This document shows positions 22,938-34,355 of a stretch of DNA of 64,000 nucleotides, in pieces; the stretch's first letter is position 1, and the number at the start of each line of letters is the position of its first letter. The stretch lies in the NCBI RefSeq assembly GCF_026210795.1, contig NC_089441.1, positions 310,001 through 374,000 on the forward strand, given 5' to 3'. The notes beneath the pieces are model-generated. The model made no database searches, had not been told where the DNA came from, and saw only the letters and a list, made by a program, of their open reading frames with translations. Both the position numbers and the translations under genes were made by a program. This DNA comes from Rhizophagus irregularis. Lineage: Eukaryota > Glomeromycota > Glomeromycetes > Glomerales > Glomeraceae.

Positions 22938-24167
22938 TAGTGTTTCGATCCGTTGCCGGGTTCAACCGGATAAACCCGGATAATTTTTTTTTTTAGGTAT
23001 CCGGATAATTACGGTTTTTACCCGGATAAATATCCGGATAAAAAATGGTCGGATTGACCCGGAATCCGGATAAAAAATAAAAAAAAATTTTAAAAAAATT
23101 TAAATCATAACATTTCATATATTTTCAGATGAGTTAAAATATTATATATGATTACTTTAAATATTTTTTTTTATTGTTTTAATTATTCGTTAACCACAAG
23201 GAAAAATTTTAAGTTATGTCACAAGATTTGTTACATAATTTGAATTTAATATATTAAATTCGCGGCATTTATTATTGATTTGTTTTCAGATATAATGTGT
23301 TCTGTGGGTGGTGTTATTCCATGCTTAACAACAGATCCATCATATTTATAACTTTTTGTACATTTTCTCCATTATCTGATATAAACTGACAATATGCACG
23401 TATTTCTCCATTTTCACTTTGTTTTCTAACAAAATATTCCCATACCCAACTCACTTTTGTTTGTGGTTTAGTCATTGTAGTAGTTAGTTTAAAGGGATTT
23501 GGATTATTTGATATTTGACTTGTTAATTCAAGTATAGTTAACTTATTTTACTAGCACTTATCATCCTTTATTTTCCAAGTGTCCTAGATAATTTTTTAGG
23601 TCATCCTCTTTTTAGTATTAGAGTAATTTCTGTAACTTCATCACTGGACTCTTCATTTTCACTTAGAGTAATATAATCTTGAACGTTACTGTTTTCCATA
23701 ATTTTATGAATTATTTTCCACTATTCAAAAATATGTTTCAAGTGAAATTACAAAAAAATCCAAGAAAATGATTACAGTATTTATTTATTTTGGTTAGGGC
23801 TTAGGACTACATTAACTAACTGTACTTAAATTTATAAATAAAAAAATAAATGCTATAAATAAATTTTTATATCAATCCCACGAAATTTAATTGTCATAAA
23901 TTTAATAAATGCCACGAATTTAGTAGTTAATTAAATGCCATATATTTAATTAATTAAATGCCACATTAAATTAAATGAATGCCACGAATTTTATTTATTA
24001 AAAATGATCTACAGTAAAAAAAATTTAAATAATTTTATCCGGATTTCGGTTTCTACCCGGATATATCCGGATTTTTATCCGAGTCGGATAATCCGGATAG
24101 AAACCGGATATTTTTTTTAATTTATCCGGATGACGGTTTCTGCCCGGATCGAAACACTAGCCCTGCG
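22930..24167 (-). mobile_element. hAT relic with perfect TSD
   Basis: The element spans 22938-24159 (1,222 bp), flanked by perfect 8-bp duplications GCCCTGCG (22930-22937 and 24160-24167). Its terminal inverted repeats are TAGTGTTTCGATCCG and CGGATCGAAACACTA. Both ends hold many TATCCGGATA-like motifs. Near 23890-24000 there are four to five copies of an AAATGCCACGAATTTA-type repeat. The only recognisable coding part is a BED-finger fragment on the minus strand. It is in the same end-family as the MITEs at 1806 and 29387, so a relative of this element could be their autonomous parent. Confidence 0.92.
23314..23475 (-). pseudogene. N-terminal BED-finger fragment of a hAT transposase
   Basis: A 53-residue frame starting at 23475 reads KVSWVWEYFVRK then EIRAYCQFISDNG. 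This matches the start of a BED finger (W-x-Y/F pair, then a Cys), but the second Cys and the His/Cys pair are missing and the frame soon ends. No RNase-H core or hATC region follows within the element, so it cannot encode a transposase. Confidence 0.7.
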
Positions 24168-24376
24168 TACTTATATAAATACTGTGAATAAATTTTTTTT
24201 TTTTAAGTTTGTATATTTAAACTTGCATTTTTTTTTTAAAAAAAAATATTCAGATTTATAAATTTATGCTTTTGATGATTATTACCTGCTATTGTAATAA
24301 ATTCGATTAAATTTAACGACGTTGTGGTGTAGTTTATGATCTACCAACTACCAAGTTCTACCGTCTAACTAATTTT

Positions 24377-24390
24377 GGAAATTAATTTCC
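24377..24390 (+). promoter_or_regulatory. GGAAATTAATTTCC palindrome upstream of kinase 1
   Basis: A perfect 14-bp palindrome 76 bp before the ATG. The surrounding string (TCTAACTAATTTTGGAAATT) is conserved upstream of kinase 3 at 54392-54419, while most other upstream sequence has diverged. It is not seen upstream of kinase 2. A transcription-factor site is inferred. Confidence 0.5.
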
Positions 24391-24465
24391 TTATTAAAGT
24401 GACGCCTAAGCTAAAAAAAAACGCCCAATAATTCAATTTTTATTCTTGTAAAAAAAAAATTGAAT

Positions 24466-26003
24466 ATGAATAAGGAAAGTGAAACCCAAGTCCCAATAGA
24501 ATCTGTATTTAATAATTTAAATATATCTAATAACTCGAAAATCATCAACCATAAAAATTGTTATAACGAAAAATTTAAAAGACCATGGTGTAAAGAATGT
24601 GTTCCTTCTTGTATAATTGAAGGATGGACTAGTGAAAATCATGATATTGATGAATTTATTAAGGATACAATTTATGATTCAAGATTACGTTATATTGATA
24701 CTAATTATTATCCATTATTTCTTGAATGGGTACCATATGATAAATTTGAAGATATAAAACAAATTGGAGTGGGTGGATTTGCAAAAGTATATTCTGCGAC
24801 ATGGATTGATGGTCAAGTAAAATATAAAAGACAAGATGATGGAAGTTGGAAAAAAGTAAATTCTGAACCTATAAAAGTTGCTTTAAAAATGTTAAATGGA
24901 TCACAAAATATGTCAGATGAATATTTAAATGAGGTAATATATATATATATATATGAATTTTTTTTTTTCGTTAAATAAATATGAAATATTTATTTACTAA
25001 TAAATTAAATATTTTTAAAAAATAGCTTAAAACTCATTGGAAATTAAATAAATCTTATAAGAGTTTATTAACATTTTATGGAATGACTAAAGATCCTGAA
25101 ACTAAAGAATTTATAATGATTACACAATTTGCAGAAAAAGGAAATTTGAGAAGTTTTCTTTCAAGTAATTTCAATAATATTTTATGGAAAGATAAATTAT
25201 ATTTATTATTTAAATTAATATTAGATCTTGATACTTTACATAAAAAAGGTTATTTTCATAAGGATTTTCATAGTGGAAATATATTATTGATTGATGATTG
25301 GTCTTATATTTCAGATTTTGGATTATCTGGTTCATCAAATGAACAAAAATCAGATAATAAAATATGTGGAGTATTACCATATATCGCTCCAGAAGTTTTG
25401 AATGGTGAACCATATACTTTGTCTTCTGATATTTATAGTTTTGGTGTAATTATGGCTGAATTATCATCTGGTAAACCTCCTTTTCATAAAAGAAAACATG
25501 ATGCTACTTTAGCATTAGCAATATGTAATGGTCTCAGACCAGAATTTGGAAAAGGAACTCCTGAAGTTTATAAAAAATTAGCTTATAGTTGTATGAATTC
25601 CACTCCAAATCAAAGACCAACAGCAAATGATTTATCTGGTATATTAATTTTTTGGTATGATTGTATTCATAATGAAAGTTATAAAGAAAGAGAAAAATTC
25701 GGTTATAAAGTAAAAGATATTAAAGCAATGTTTGAAGAAGCTAATAAAGAAATACCAAATATTTCAACTTCATATGAGATGGACTCTGATGCTGCTTATA
25801 CTAGTAGAGTATTTACATTTAATAATTTATCAAAATCTAATAATTCACCTATCGTTACTTCTTACTCAAATAGCAGTGAAGAAAATGATAAAGGTAATAT
25901 TTTTTTATTATATAAATAATTAAATCTCTATAATTATTAATTTTATTATTTAAATTAAATAGATTGTCAAGATTCTCAATTATTTGATTTGGAGATTTCT
26001 TAA
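24466..26003 (+). CDS. Kinase 1: TKL-like protein kinase
   Basis: Three exons (24466-24933, 25026-25893, 25963-26003) give 458 aa. The N-terminus has a Cys motif, NCYNEKFKRPWCKECVPSC, then EGWTSENHDIDEF, as in the expanded kinase family of Rhizophagus. Kinase signatures are complete: IGVGGFAKVYSA glycine loop, VALKML lysine, HKDFHSGNIL catalytic loop, ISDFGLSG, YIAPEVL, DIYSFGVIM and NQRPTA near the C-lobe end. The tail contains EIPNISTSYEMDSDAAYTSR and ends SQLFDLEIS. The ATG at 24466 is preferred over an upstream TTG in frame. The last exon is supported by similarity to kinase 2 (CQDSQL). Likely a cytosolic Ser/Thr or dual kinase; substrate unknown. Confidence 0.9.
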
Positions 26004-26278
26004 AAAGTAAGGGGAATTTTTAAAGTTTAAAATATAGTAGAATGTGTAGTCGTGCAATACGAAAGAATATTATTAATCATTAAGCATAAGACTAATTTTA
26101 ACCCGGGATGATTTAACCTGGTAATTTTATATGAAAATTTATTAATTATAAAATCACATGGTCACGACTGTCTTAACATTTCACATATTATTTATTTGTT
26201 TATCAAAACATCACCTTTAACGTTTCGAACTTTGACCTTTTAACGCAGTATTTTTTTTAGCTTTATTTATTTGTTTGA

Positions 26279-26393
26279 ATCACCGGGTGATCATTACCAT
26301 TGGCCAGAATTATCAATTTTTACCGGCACTATATTTTTTTAATGCTGGTCGATTGTCATAATTTCAGTCACCGGTGATCATCACCCCAGTGAT
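26279..26393. mobile_element. Short MITE, copy 1 of 3
   Basis: About 115 bp with inverted termini AATCACCGGGTGATCATTACC and TGATCATCACCCCAGTGAT. In reverse orientation it matches 34700-34809 and 41890-42006, including the interior TGGCCAGAATTATCA. All three copies share a GAATTTTTCTAAC string outside one end, so the true element probably extends about 13 bp further. No coding capacity; superfamily not determined. Confidence 0.8.
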
Positions 26394-26399
26394 AGTTAG

Positions 26400-27410
26400 A
26401 AAAATTCTATTTGTTTTGTCTCTTACTAATTAACCATTTTCTTTCTTTTTTTTATGTAGGTTCTTTGGCATCTTAATAAACGGTAAGTTTCAGGTTTTTC
26501 AGAATTTCGGATATCTATTTTCTTTACAGCAACTAACCAGTCCTTTTTCTTTCTTTTTTGGTCGGGTTTCTTCTTGGGTTTCTTCTTGGGTCTCCTGGAT
26601 TTCTTCTCGGGTTTATGCTTGTATTTCTTTGGGTTTCTTTTCAGGTTTTTCGTGGGTTCCGGTTGGGTTCTCTTTTCTTTTCAGATGGTTTTTTTTTTGA
26701 GTGGTTTTCTCAATTTCGTTTTTTAAACTTGAAGTATTGTTTGATCTCTTTATTTGGACTTTGGTTCATTTCGATATTCTTTTGCTTGTCATTGATTTCA
26801 TTTGATTTCATCAATTTTCTATCTTTTGAATTTGATTTCTTTTTCAATTGCTTCATTTTCAAGTTTGTTTACAATATTTATTTTCATCATCTCTTTCTTT
26901 ATTTTCGCTTATCTTCATTCCATTTTCTTATTTTTTGTCCTTCATCATTTCCCTTCACCCTTTATTTTTCTCTTTATTTTATTTATTTTTTTTTTAACAT
27001 TATAAATGTATAACTTTAGCTTTAGTTTAACTTATAAATAAAATTTTATTATTGTTTTTTTATATTTGTGAAAAATAAAATTAGCCAATTAACCCTGTAA
27101 AAAAAGTCAATCCGCTTTTTATATTCCATCTTTTTTCCGTAAAAGGCTCGTATTTCCGGAATTAATAACCTTATATCGTAGAATTTATCGAATTATTTAC
27201 ATTTACCATGAATGAATCCATGAAAAACTCATTTTTATGGAGTTTTTACAGAAATAACGGATAAAATTTTTTATAGGGCAATTTGAAATATTAAAAATAT
27301 TAAATTTATAAATTATTTTTTATGGGGTAATTTAACTTGGGTTATATAACCCGGGGGGTAAGTTAGCAAAACTCAATTATTAAATTATTAAGTATTTATT
27401 ATTTAAATTG
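26400..27410. other. Pyrimidine-rich low-complexity tract and AT-rich spacer
   Basis: 26520-26990 is T/C-rich with TTTCTTCTTGGG repeats and resembles 780-900 in the first minisatellite element (both begin around a TTTTTTGGTCGG string). The 151-residue frame within it is low-complexity Phe/Leu/Ser and is not called. No boundaries with a duplication were found. Confidence 0.5.
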
Positions 27411-28060
27411 CAGGTGATGAGAATAGTGCCGATAACTGAGCAAATTGAGTAACCTTTTACATAGAATTTTATTAGCTCTATCCATCCGTCTATAACTTTT
27501 TTTTTAATTTGAGACAATATATTAACTTTTGCTTCTATTAATTATTCAATATGTATATTTTTTAAGAATATTAATATATTTTATTTATTATTTTATATAA
27601 GTTTACTACTTTTCAGATTATCAAAATGATAATTAAACTGGTAGTCGGAATTATTTTTTTTTTCGTGATATAAACGTGGCCGCCCGATGATTAGAAACTA
27701 ACTATTTTTTTTAAAAAAAAGATATCTTGTAAGTCAACATAAATTTTCTTATTTCTGCTGAATGGAAAACGAAACCCTCAAGTAAAACGAATCTTTATTA
27801 CAAACTATAATTATCTATTGGGACAATTAATATATTTGATATATACTGCCAGAATCTCTTACCTTTAACGTGTATTTTTAATGACTAAACACAAACGCTG
27901 TGATTGCTTATTTAAAGTAGATTTATTATTCACAACTCATATTTTCTTTGTTATTTTTGTGTAGCATTTTTTTGTACATTATTGTTCTTGCTGTCTTATT
28001 TTTAATCTTACCATCAAGATGTAATAATTTTAAACTTTATTTACGAACTCAAAGGAATAA
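27411..28060. other. AT-rich spacer without gene
   Basis: Nothing recognised apart from homopolymer runs. No open frame with coding-like composition. Confidence 0.4.
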
Positions 28061-28064
28061 TGAT

Positions 28065-29295
28065 ACCGGCATAAGACTTCTTTTAGATCCATCCTTATAG
28101 CCTCATCATACCAATAAACTAAACTCCGTGTTGCACTATTTAAAGGTGTTTCATCACATAGTTCTTCTGATGTCACTGAAGAAATAGGTCTAGAGAGACC
28201 ACACTTCAAAGTTCAAAATTTGTTCAGTGACTTGATTTCTATCAAGACCAGACATTTCATCAGATGGGGCTTCCTCGCTATCGGTACAAGTGATAATCTT
28301 CATGTCGCGTGATAAGTTATCCTCAATAGACAATAGATGATGAAGCATATGGAAAGCCGTCCTTGACAAAAGGTTGATATCCAGACATCATGTTTGATAA
28401 TGTCTAGACATCATGTTTATATATGTAGAATAATGTTTGTACATCATTCAACATGATGCTCAAGCATCAACCGACATGATGTCTTAGATATCATGTTACC
28501 AAATATAGTAAATTTTATTTTGTGTAACTCATAAATATACTATATTTGGTAATTTGATTAGCATGATGTCTAGACATCATGTCGGTTGATGTCTTTCACA
28601 TCATGTCAAATAATGTACAAACATCATCCTACATATATCAAACATGATGTCTAGACATACCATCATGATGTCTAAATATTATATTTCATGATGTTTGGAC
28701 ATCAACCTTTTGTCAAGGACGGCTTTCCATAGAAGCAGAGATATCACCATCTGTGCTAAGTGATAATTTTGAATCGTGATCGTTACCAGTAACGCTTCTA
28801 GTACCACATCGTTACTTTCGGTAACAGGTGTATGAAGAAAACCAGGTACATCAACAGCTGATAGCCTGATACCATTACCTCTAGAATATCATTTTGTTTA
28901 CCATTCTGTGGCTGTCCAGTTACAACACCTTGTTCCTTCAAGCTCTTTATTTTTTTGCTCTAGTTCCTCAACTCTAGCATCATGCATCTTATTCTCTTTA
29001 ACAGCCTGTTTTAGAAGCTCGGCATTCCTGGCCTTAAGTTCAGCTCTCTCAGCCTCAGCTCAGCAAATTTCCATCTAAGATCAGGGATCTCAGTATTCTT
29101 ATCTTTAAGCTCATCATTCTCAACCTTAATCTCAGATTTAATTCCCTTAATGAATTGTTGGATTGAGTGTTTGGCATGATCAATAAAATTTATACAGGAA
29201 TGTAAATCATTCAATATTATGTTGTGAGTGTAAAACTGTGAGACTTGCTTTATTAAAAAAAACAAATACAAATCAAAAGCTAACCTGTGATACAT
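28065..29295 (-). pseudogene. Coiled-coil protein pseudogene, interrupted by a palindromic MITE
   Basis: Minus-strand coding remnants run from 29295 to about 28070. The upstream part reads CINFIDHAKHSIQQFIKGIK then a Glu/Lys-rich coiled coil. After a frame change near 29060 the coiled coil resumes (LKARNAELLKQAVKEN, RVEELEQKNKEL). Further degraded Ser/Thr/Asp-rich sequence follows on both sides of the MITE at 28348-28731. This layout matches a large repeated coiled-coil family in Rhizophagus, function unknown. Frameshifts and the insertion make it non-functional. Confidence 0.55.
28342..28737. mobile_element. Long palindromic MITE in the coiled-coil pseudogene
   Basis: 28348-28731 (384 bp) folds back almost end to end. 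The outer 31 bp (TATGGAAAGCCGTCCTTGAC and onward) are an inverted repeat with the right end. Inner arms carry many ACATGATGTCTAGACATCATG-type palindromes, and the loop contains ACCAAATATAGTA mirrored by TACTATATTTGGT. GAAGCA at 28342-28347 and 28732-28737 looks like a 6-bp target duplication. No coding capacity. Confidence 0.85.
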
Positions 29296-29378
29296 GCTGT
29301 AATTTCGTTTTATAAAGTGAAATATTTCTATACTAATACATAAGGACTATATCAATTTTTTGCTTGTCTTTACTATCT

Positions 29379-29717
29379 ATACTAACTAGTGTTTGGATCC
29401 GAATCCGGTTTGACCCGGGTCAATCTGGATAAAGTGTGATTATCTGGGTAAAAACCGCGGTTTTATCCGGATTTCGTCGGATTTTATCTGGATTGCAGAT
29501 TTCGGATAAACTGTTGTATTTCATGAACTAATGATCAGAACTTTATGATTTATGGCTTGTTTGAAAGCTCTTAGTGTTACAAATACGATCATAGTACTCA
29601 AATTTGTTGATAATTGGATTTAATTCCACCTTTTACAAAATTAAAGTTTTTATCCGGATTGAGTAATTATTTTATCCGGATAACGGTTTTTATCCGGATC
29701 CAAACACTAATACTAAC
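29379..29717. mobile_element. Intact hAT MITE (323 bp)
   Basis: 29387-29709 with termini TAGTGTTTGGATCC and GGATCCAAACACTA and a perfect 8-bp duplication ATACTAAC (29379-29386 and 29710-29717). It has TATCCGGAT-type repeats near both ends and a conserved interior shared, in inverse orientation, with the outer MITE at 1806-2080. Its intactness supports the boundaries assigned to that broken copy. Confidence 0.93.
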
Positions 29718-30433
29718 ATATTATCCCAATATTAGTTCTATGATCCTGTCTAATAATCAATATTCTGGATAATATAAAACAGTTGTTATTTATACTTATA
29801 CAAGATATACAATAAAAATAACATTAACCTTATGCCAAAAATGTTGTTTACAGTTCGTTATTCTAGTAAGACCTTCAGAAATCTGTACGAAAAAATATCA
29901 TTTGTTTGCAAAGTCCTGGAATTGCACAACTGAAAAAATTATATTTCATTCAAATCTTATTAGCGTAAGTCTCATCTGGAACTTTAATACCAATTTGCCA
30001 ACGCTTCTTTCAAACTGCAATATGTCAGTTTCTTTTAAACGAGTTCAGACATAGAGAAAATAATATTACGGCTTGGGTGGTCATAAGAAAAAAAGTTGAT
30101 AGTACATCGTACAGAGTACTGCGCTAATTTCACTGTTGCACACATAGCTACATTAGTCAAATACAGAATCAGATCGGATTGTTTTCCCTGATGAAAATTT
30201 TTTTTCGTTCATTTATACGTATTTCATTACAACTTGCTATTGATAACGCAGTAAAAATCTCAAAATTATCAATGATAACATATGGACTAAAGTGAAAAAA
30301 TGACGTCATAAGTGTAATTATTATTCATTATCACCTACCTCCAATAAAGTACATATATACCTCAAAAGCTCTCAACCTCCTTTTAACTTACTTATTTTAT
30401 CACTTCTATTAGTTCTATAGTTATATCATTGAA
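29718..30433. other. Spacer with no recognised gene
   Basis: Mixed-composition sequence. No coding frame, RNA gene or repeat that I can support. It includes the presumed upstream region of the CRN-like relic at 30434. Confidence 0.4.
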
Positions 30434-30785
30434 ATGGAAATATCATTCAATTGTTATGTTTTAGGGGACTCTTATGTCACTTTTCCAATCAACATTTACA
30501 ATGAAAAGGGTACAAGATATATATATATATATATACCACGCTTGGTAATCATAGATATAACCCTAACATTTTTGATGTTAGAATTATCAAGGATTTTATT
30601 TGTCATAATGCTGATATTTCTGTTATACATAAAATAATACTTTGGAAAGTTGATATCAAGAAGAAAGAGATCAAAGATAGAAATGTTTCTATCAAGAAAG
30701 ATGTGCAAAAGCTTTATAGAAAGGAAATGGAATTTGAACAACTGTTTGAAACCTATTGAGATGATCATCATCATCCCTACCACTG
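30434..30785 (+). pseudogene. CRN header-like exon with frameshifts
   Basis: The start (MEISFNCYVLGDSYVTFPIN) matches the first strand of CRN ubiquitin-like headers. A later segment contains IILWKVDIK, equivalent to MDIWKVEL of the intact CRN at 13.5 kb. The end is an Ile-rich stretch before PTTG and a GTAAGT donor at 30786, in the same phase as the CRN exon 1 boundary. The middle is out of frame with both ends. One shift coincides with an (AT)9 run at 30517-30534 and a second lies near 30757-30762. No downstream CRN exons were recognised. Confidence 0.6.
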
Positions 30786-31289
30786 GTAAGTATTTGTAAT
30801 TTTAAGAATGACTGTCTTCCAAATACAATGTTAATACAATGTTTTGACATTAACTATCTTTTGCTTAGACTTTAAAAAGAATCTTTTACAGCAGATCATG
30901 TTACTATATATTATAGAATGGCAAAAAATAATGTTTGTTACAGTGAAAACGTTTTATTCTGCAAATAATTTCACAAACTAGAATCTACAGAACAACTCAT
31001 AAAAGCCCTGCACTGCATGTTAACTTTTTAAAGGTATCTATCTAATATTTTTGATATTCTTTCCTCTTGTAAATATAACTTAATTCTTAGGATTATTATA
31101 AAACAAACTTTGCAATGTTACAAACTGGTAAACTAGTTTCACGATGATCCCATTATTATAAACATTACATCATGTAGATCATTTATCCTCCTAATTATTT
31201 ATCCGATCATGTGATTAACTGCTTGGTTTCCTGGGGCTACACCATTTAGAATTGATTGGGGATTATTTTTTGTAGTATTTATTTTTTGT
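30786..31289. other. Region after the CRN-like relic
   Basis: AT-rich; no recognisable CRN C-terminal exon, RNA gene or other coding segment. Confidence 0.4.
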
Positions 31290-31435
31290 TATTTTGTTTT
31301 TTTTTGTATTAGGATAGATTGAACTCTGTTATAGAGGCGTTTTCATGGTGCATGAACATTTCTAGGTATTTCCTAGAAAGGATCTTTGTCTATCCTTAAT
31401 AAAGAGATGTGTTACAGTTTTTTTTAAAAAAAAGC
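31290..31435 (+). mobile_element. 3' tail of a 5'-truncated LINE/SINE-like retroelement
   Basis: The sequence ends GTCTATCCTTAATAAAGAGATG then TGTTACAG and an A-rich tail. A related tail at 42845-42985 ends CTATCCTAATTCTAATAAAG then GCGTTACAAA and an A run. Both contain AATAAA shortly before the A tract, as in retroposed transcript ends. No reverse transcriptase is present next to either. Confidence 0.5.
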
Positions 31436-31818
31436 AAATATATTGTGATTTTTATGCTTCATTTCCACTGATTGGAATGACCTTGAGATGAGCATTTAGC
31501 TCAGCTGTAAGTCCATATAAATATATGCTTTTTTTGTTTTGATTAAAATATAAGTATAAACATTTACATAATACAAATAGTTATTGAACATCGAATAAAT
31601 TTAATAGCCTTTTTATTGAAACCTCAAAACAAAAAAAAATAAAAATATAGTTATTATAATAATAAAAATTTTTCCAAAATTCCTAGTACTATATATTTTT
31701 TTAATAGATTATAGAATATATTCATACTTTATTTAGTAAATACTATACTAAAGACTTTCATTTCAATGAATTAATAGCTATTTATAAACTGTACTATAAT
31801 CCATTAATATGGTTGAAT

Positions 31819-34355
31819 CTAATTTCCAGCTAAATTTTTTAATCCTTTTGTTTCTTGTTTTAATTCTAATTTCAATTCATCAAAATTCTTTCTTAATGAA
31901 TTTATATCTTCTGCCATCATATTAGAATTTAATTGAATTCTGGTTCCTTTTTTGGAATTAGTAGCAAATTTAAAAATTTTGTATTTATCAAGATTATAAG
32001 AATTCAACTTAAGAATATTTTCAATCATAAGGCATTCTTTTAACTCTTTATTTTCCTGAACAATTTTCTTTAAGGAAGAAAATTTTTTGTTTAATTTTAA
32101 TTCTAATAATACATCATTATATTTTAGAAGAATATTTTGAAATTCTTTAGTATACTTGTCAACCAATTCAGAGGTTTTCACACTTCTTGTAGAACCAATA
32201 GTATTTCTTTCCTTACTAATAGAGCTTTCTAGGTGATTACAACAATTTTGCAGTTTTTTAATAGCTTTTTCTTGCAAAGTTAAGAAATCATTCTTGGCTT
32301 TTAGAAAATTATTAACTTGTTTGAAAACCCATTTTTTTCTATTGGTATTATAAGAAGCTGAAGTTCTTGATAATTCTTGTTTGAATTCCTCCATCTCTTT
32401 TTGTTTGACTTCTTTTTCTTTATGAATCTTATTAGTATTTTTTCCACTAGATAATATAATTAATAATTTTTTGTCAATTTCATTCATTTCTTTTTTTAAC
32501 TTTTTAATACGCTCATAATCAAGGTTAATTAATCTTTGTTCTGATTCATCTACTTTATCTTCTTTTATCTGTAAAGCTTGTGTTAATTGTATTTCAATTT
32601 GTTTTTCATTATTCAATTTTTGTTCCAATTGAGCAATTTCTCTTTCCAACTTGACCTTTAATTTAATAGTAAGCTTATGTTCTTGTGAGAGACCTATTAC
32701 CACATCATGCAACCTAATTTTTTCTTGTTCTATTTGTTCATAATTAACTTGAATCTGATTTAGTTTAATTTCTAATTGCTTTTTTTGTTTAATTAAGCTT
32801 TCTTTTTGAGATTTTAATTCTTGTATATTAGCTTCTATTTGAGTTAATTTTTCATGCAAATCAATTTTTTCTTGCTCTAACTGGCTGATTTGAGTTTGAA
32901 CTTGCTGGTTAATCAGATTGTTTTGCTTCAATTGTTCAGTTAAATTGCTAGCTAAACTTTGCTTTTCATTTTGCAGATTAATAATTTGGGTTTGAAAAAT
33001 ATTTTCTTTTTTTGCAAATTCTTTAATTTGTGTGGCTAATTCAAGTCGCAATTTTTGATTATATTGCTCAAAATTAAAATTTCTTTGTTGTAAATCAAGA
33101 TTTTCTTCTTCTATTTGCTTATAATAAATTTGTATTTCTCTTAACTCATTTTGAGAACTTTGAGAACTTTGATAAATTTCAACAATTTTTTCTAATTTAT
33201 GAAATTGCTTCTCAGCATCATCATTTTTTTGTTCCAATTCAAAATATTTCAATTCTTGAGAACCATCTAGAATTTCATTTAATTCTTTACTAGTAAAATC
33301 AAGTAAATGACTTGTATAGCATGCTTTTGGATGAGATTTTACAATAAGATTATTATGCTCAATTGGTGCATTTATGAATTCCATAATATTGCTTTTTAAT
33401 TCTTCATTAATTTCATTAATTTTCTTATTATGAGAAAAAATCCAATTTTCAATAATATTTAAAACTTCTGTAGAAGATGGCCTTTTTGATGGATCTTCAT
33501 TCCAACATTGTTTCATTAAATCTACATAACATTGTGGAGTATTTTCAATAATTTCAGGACGCTTACCTTTACAAATATTTAAAGCAAGTTGAAGGTCATG
33601 TGCTCTATCATTAAATGGTGAAATTCCAGATGTAAATTCCCACATAATCATAGAAAAACTATAAATATCACTAGCCTGAGTATAAGGTTGACCTTTTAAA
33701 ATTTCTGGTGCCATAAATGGTATAATACCATAAATATTATTTTCTTTTAAAAAAGATTTTACAAGTTGATATAATCCTAAATAATCACTAATATAAATTC
33801 TATACATATCTTCTGTATATTTATTACATAAAATATTACCATCATGAAAGTTATAATGAATAAGACCTTTCTCATGAATATTATTAAGGCCAACAATAAT
33901 TTTATATAAATTGAATAATCTTTGCTCCCAATTTTTTGTTATTTCTACTAAGCATTCTCTTAAATTACCCTTATTTGTATATTCCATTATTAATATATAG
34001 TTTGAAGCATCTGGAATTTTTGTAAATCCATATATTCTAATAATTTCATTTGAATTAATAATATTCCACTATAAAAATAATATTTAGTAAGTTAGTATAA
34101 ATAAATTGTAATATTCTGAAAAAAAATAAATTTAATCATACTTCATTTAAAAATTCGTTTAAACTTTCATCTGAATTATTAAGATAATTGAAAGATTTAA
34201 GAATTACTTCATAAATAATATATTTAGCTTTATAGATAGTCCCAAATCCTCCCTTATCAAGATATTCAATATTTTCAAATTTATCATAAGGAATCCATCT
34301 TAATTTATTTATAAAAATAAATTGATCCATAATTTTACTTCCACTAGTACCATAA
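31819..34355 (-). CDS. Pseudokinase with long coiled-coil tail (3' exons of the microexon gene)
   Basis: Two large exons (34355-34142 and 34068-31819) join in frame (73-nt intron, phase 0) and encode about 821 residues. N-lobe: LRWIPYDKFENIEYL, intact glycine loop DKGGFGTIYKA and EVILKSF lysine. The catalytic loop is IHYNFHDGNIL, with Asn where kinases 1-3 have the catalytic Asp. The DFG position reads SDYLGL. FMAPEIL, DIYSFSMIMW and SKRPSS are conserved. From about residue 310 onward it is a long Gln/Glu/Lys/Leu heptad-like coiled coil of roughly 400 residues. Loss of both catalytic motifs with a preserved fold suggests a pseudokinase scaffold. The acceptor at 34356 follows the mini-intron array. 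Met at 34330 could be an independent start if the array is untranslated. Confidence 0.85.

Noticed and set aside
24460-24978. Kinase 1 beginning at the TTG codon and ending with a Tyr/Ile repeat
   Set aside because: The ATG at 24466 is the natural start. The Tyr-Ile tail is intron sequence after the GAG/GTAATA donor at 24933, as shown by kinases 2 and 3.
26558-27013. 151-residue plus-strand frame
   Set aside because: Low-complexity Phe/Leu/Ser translation of a T/C-rich tract similar to the minisatellite at 0.8-1.5 kb.
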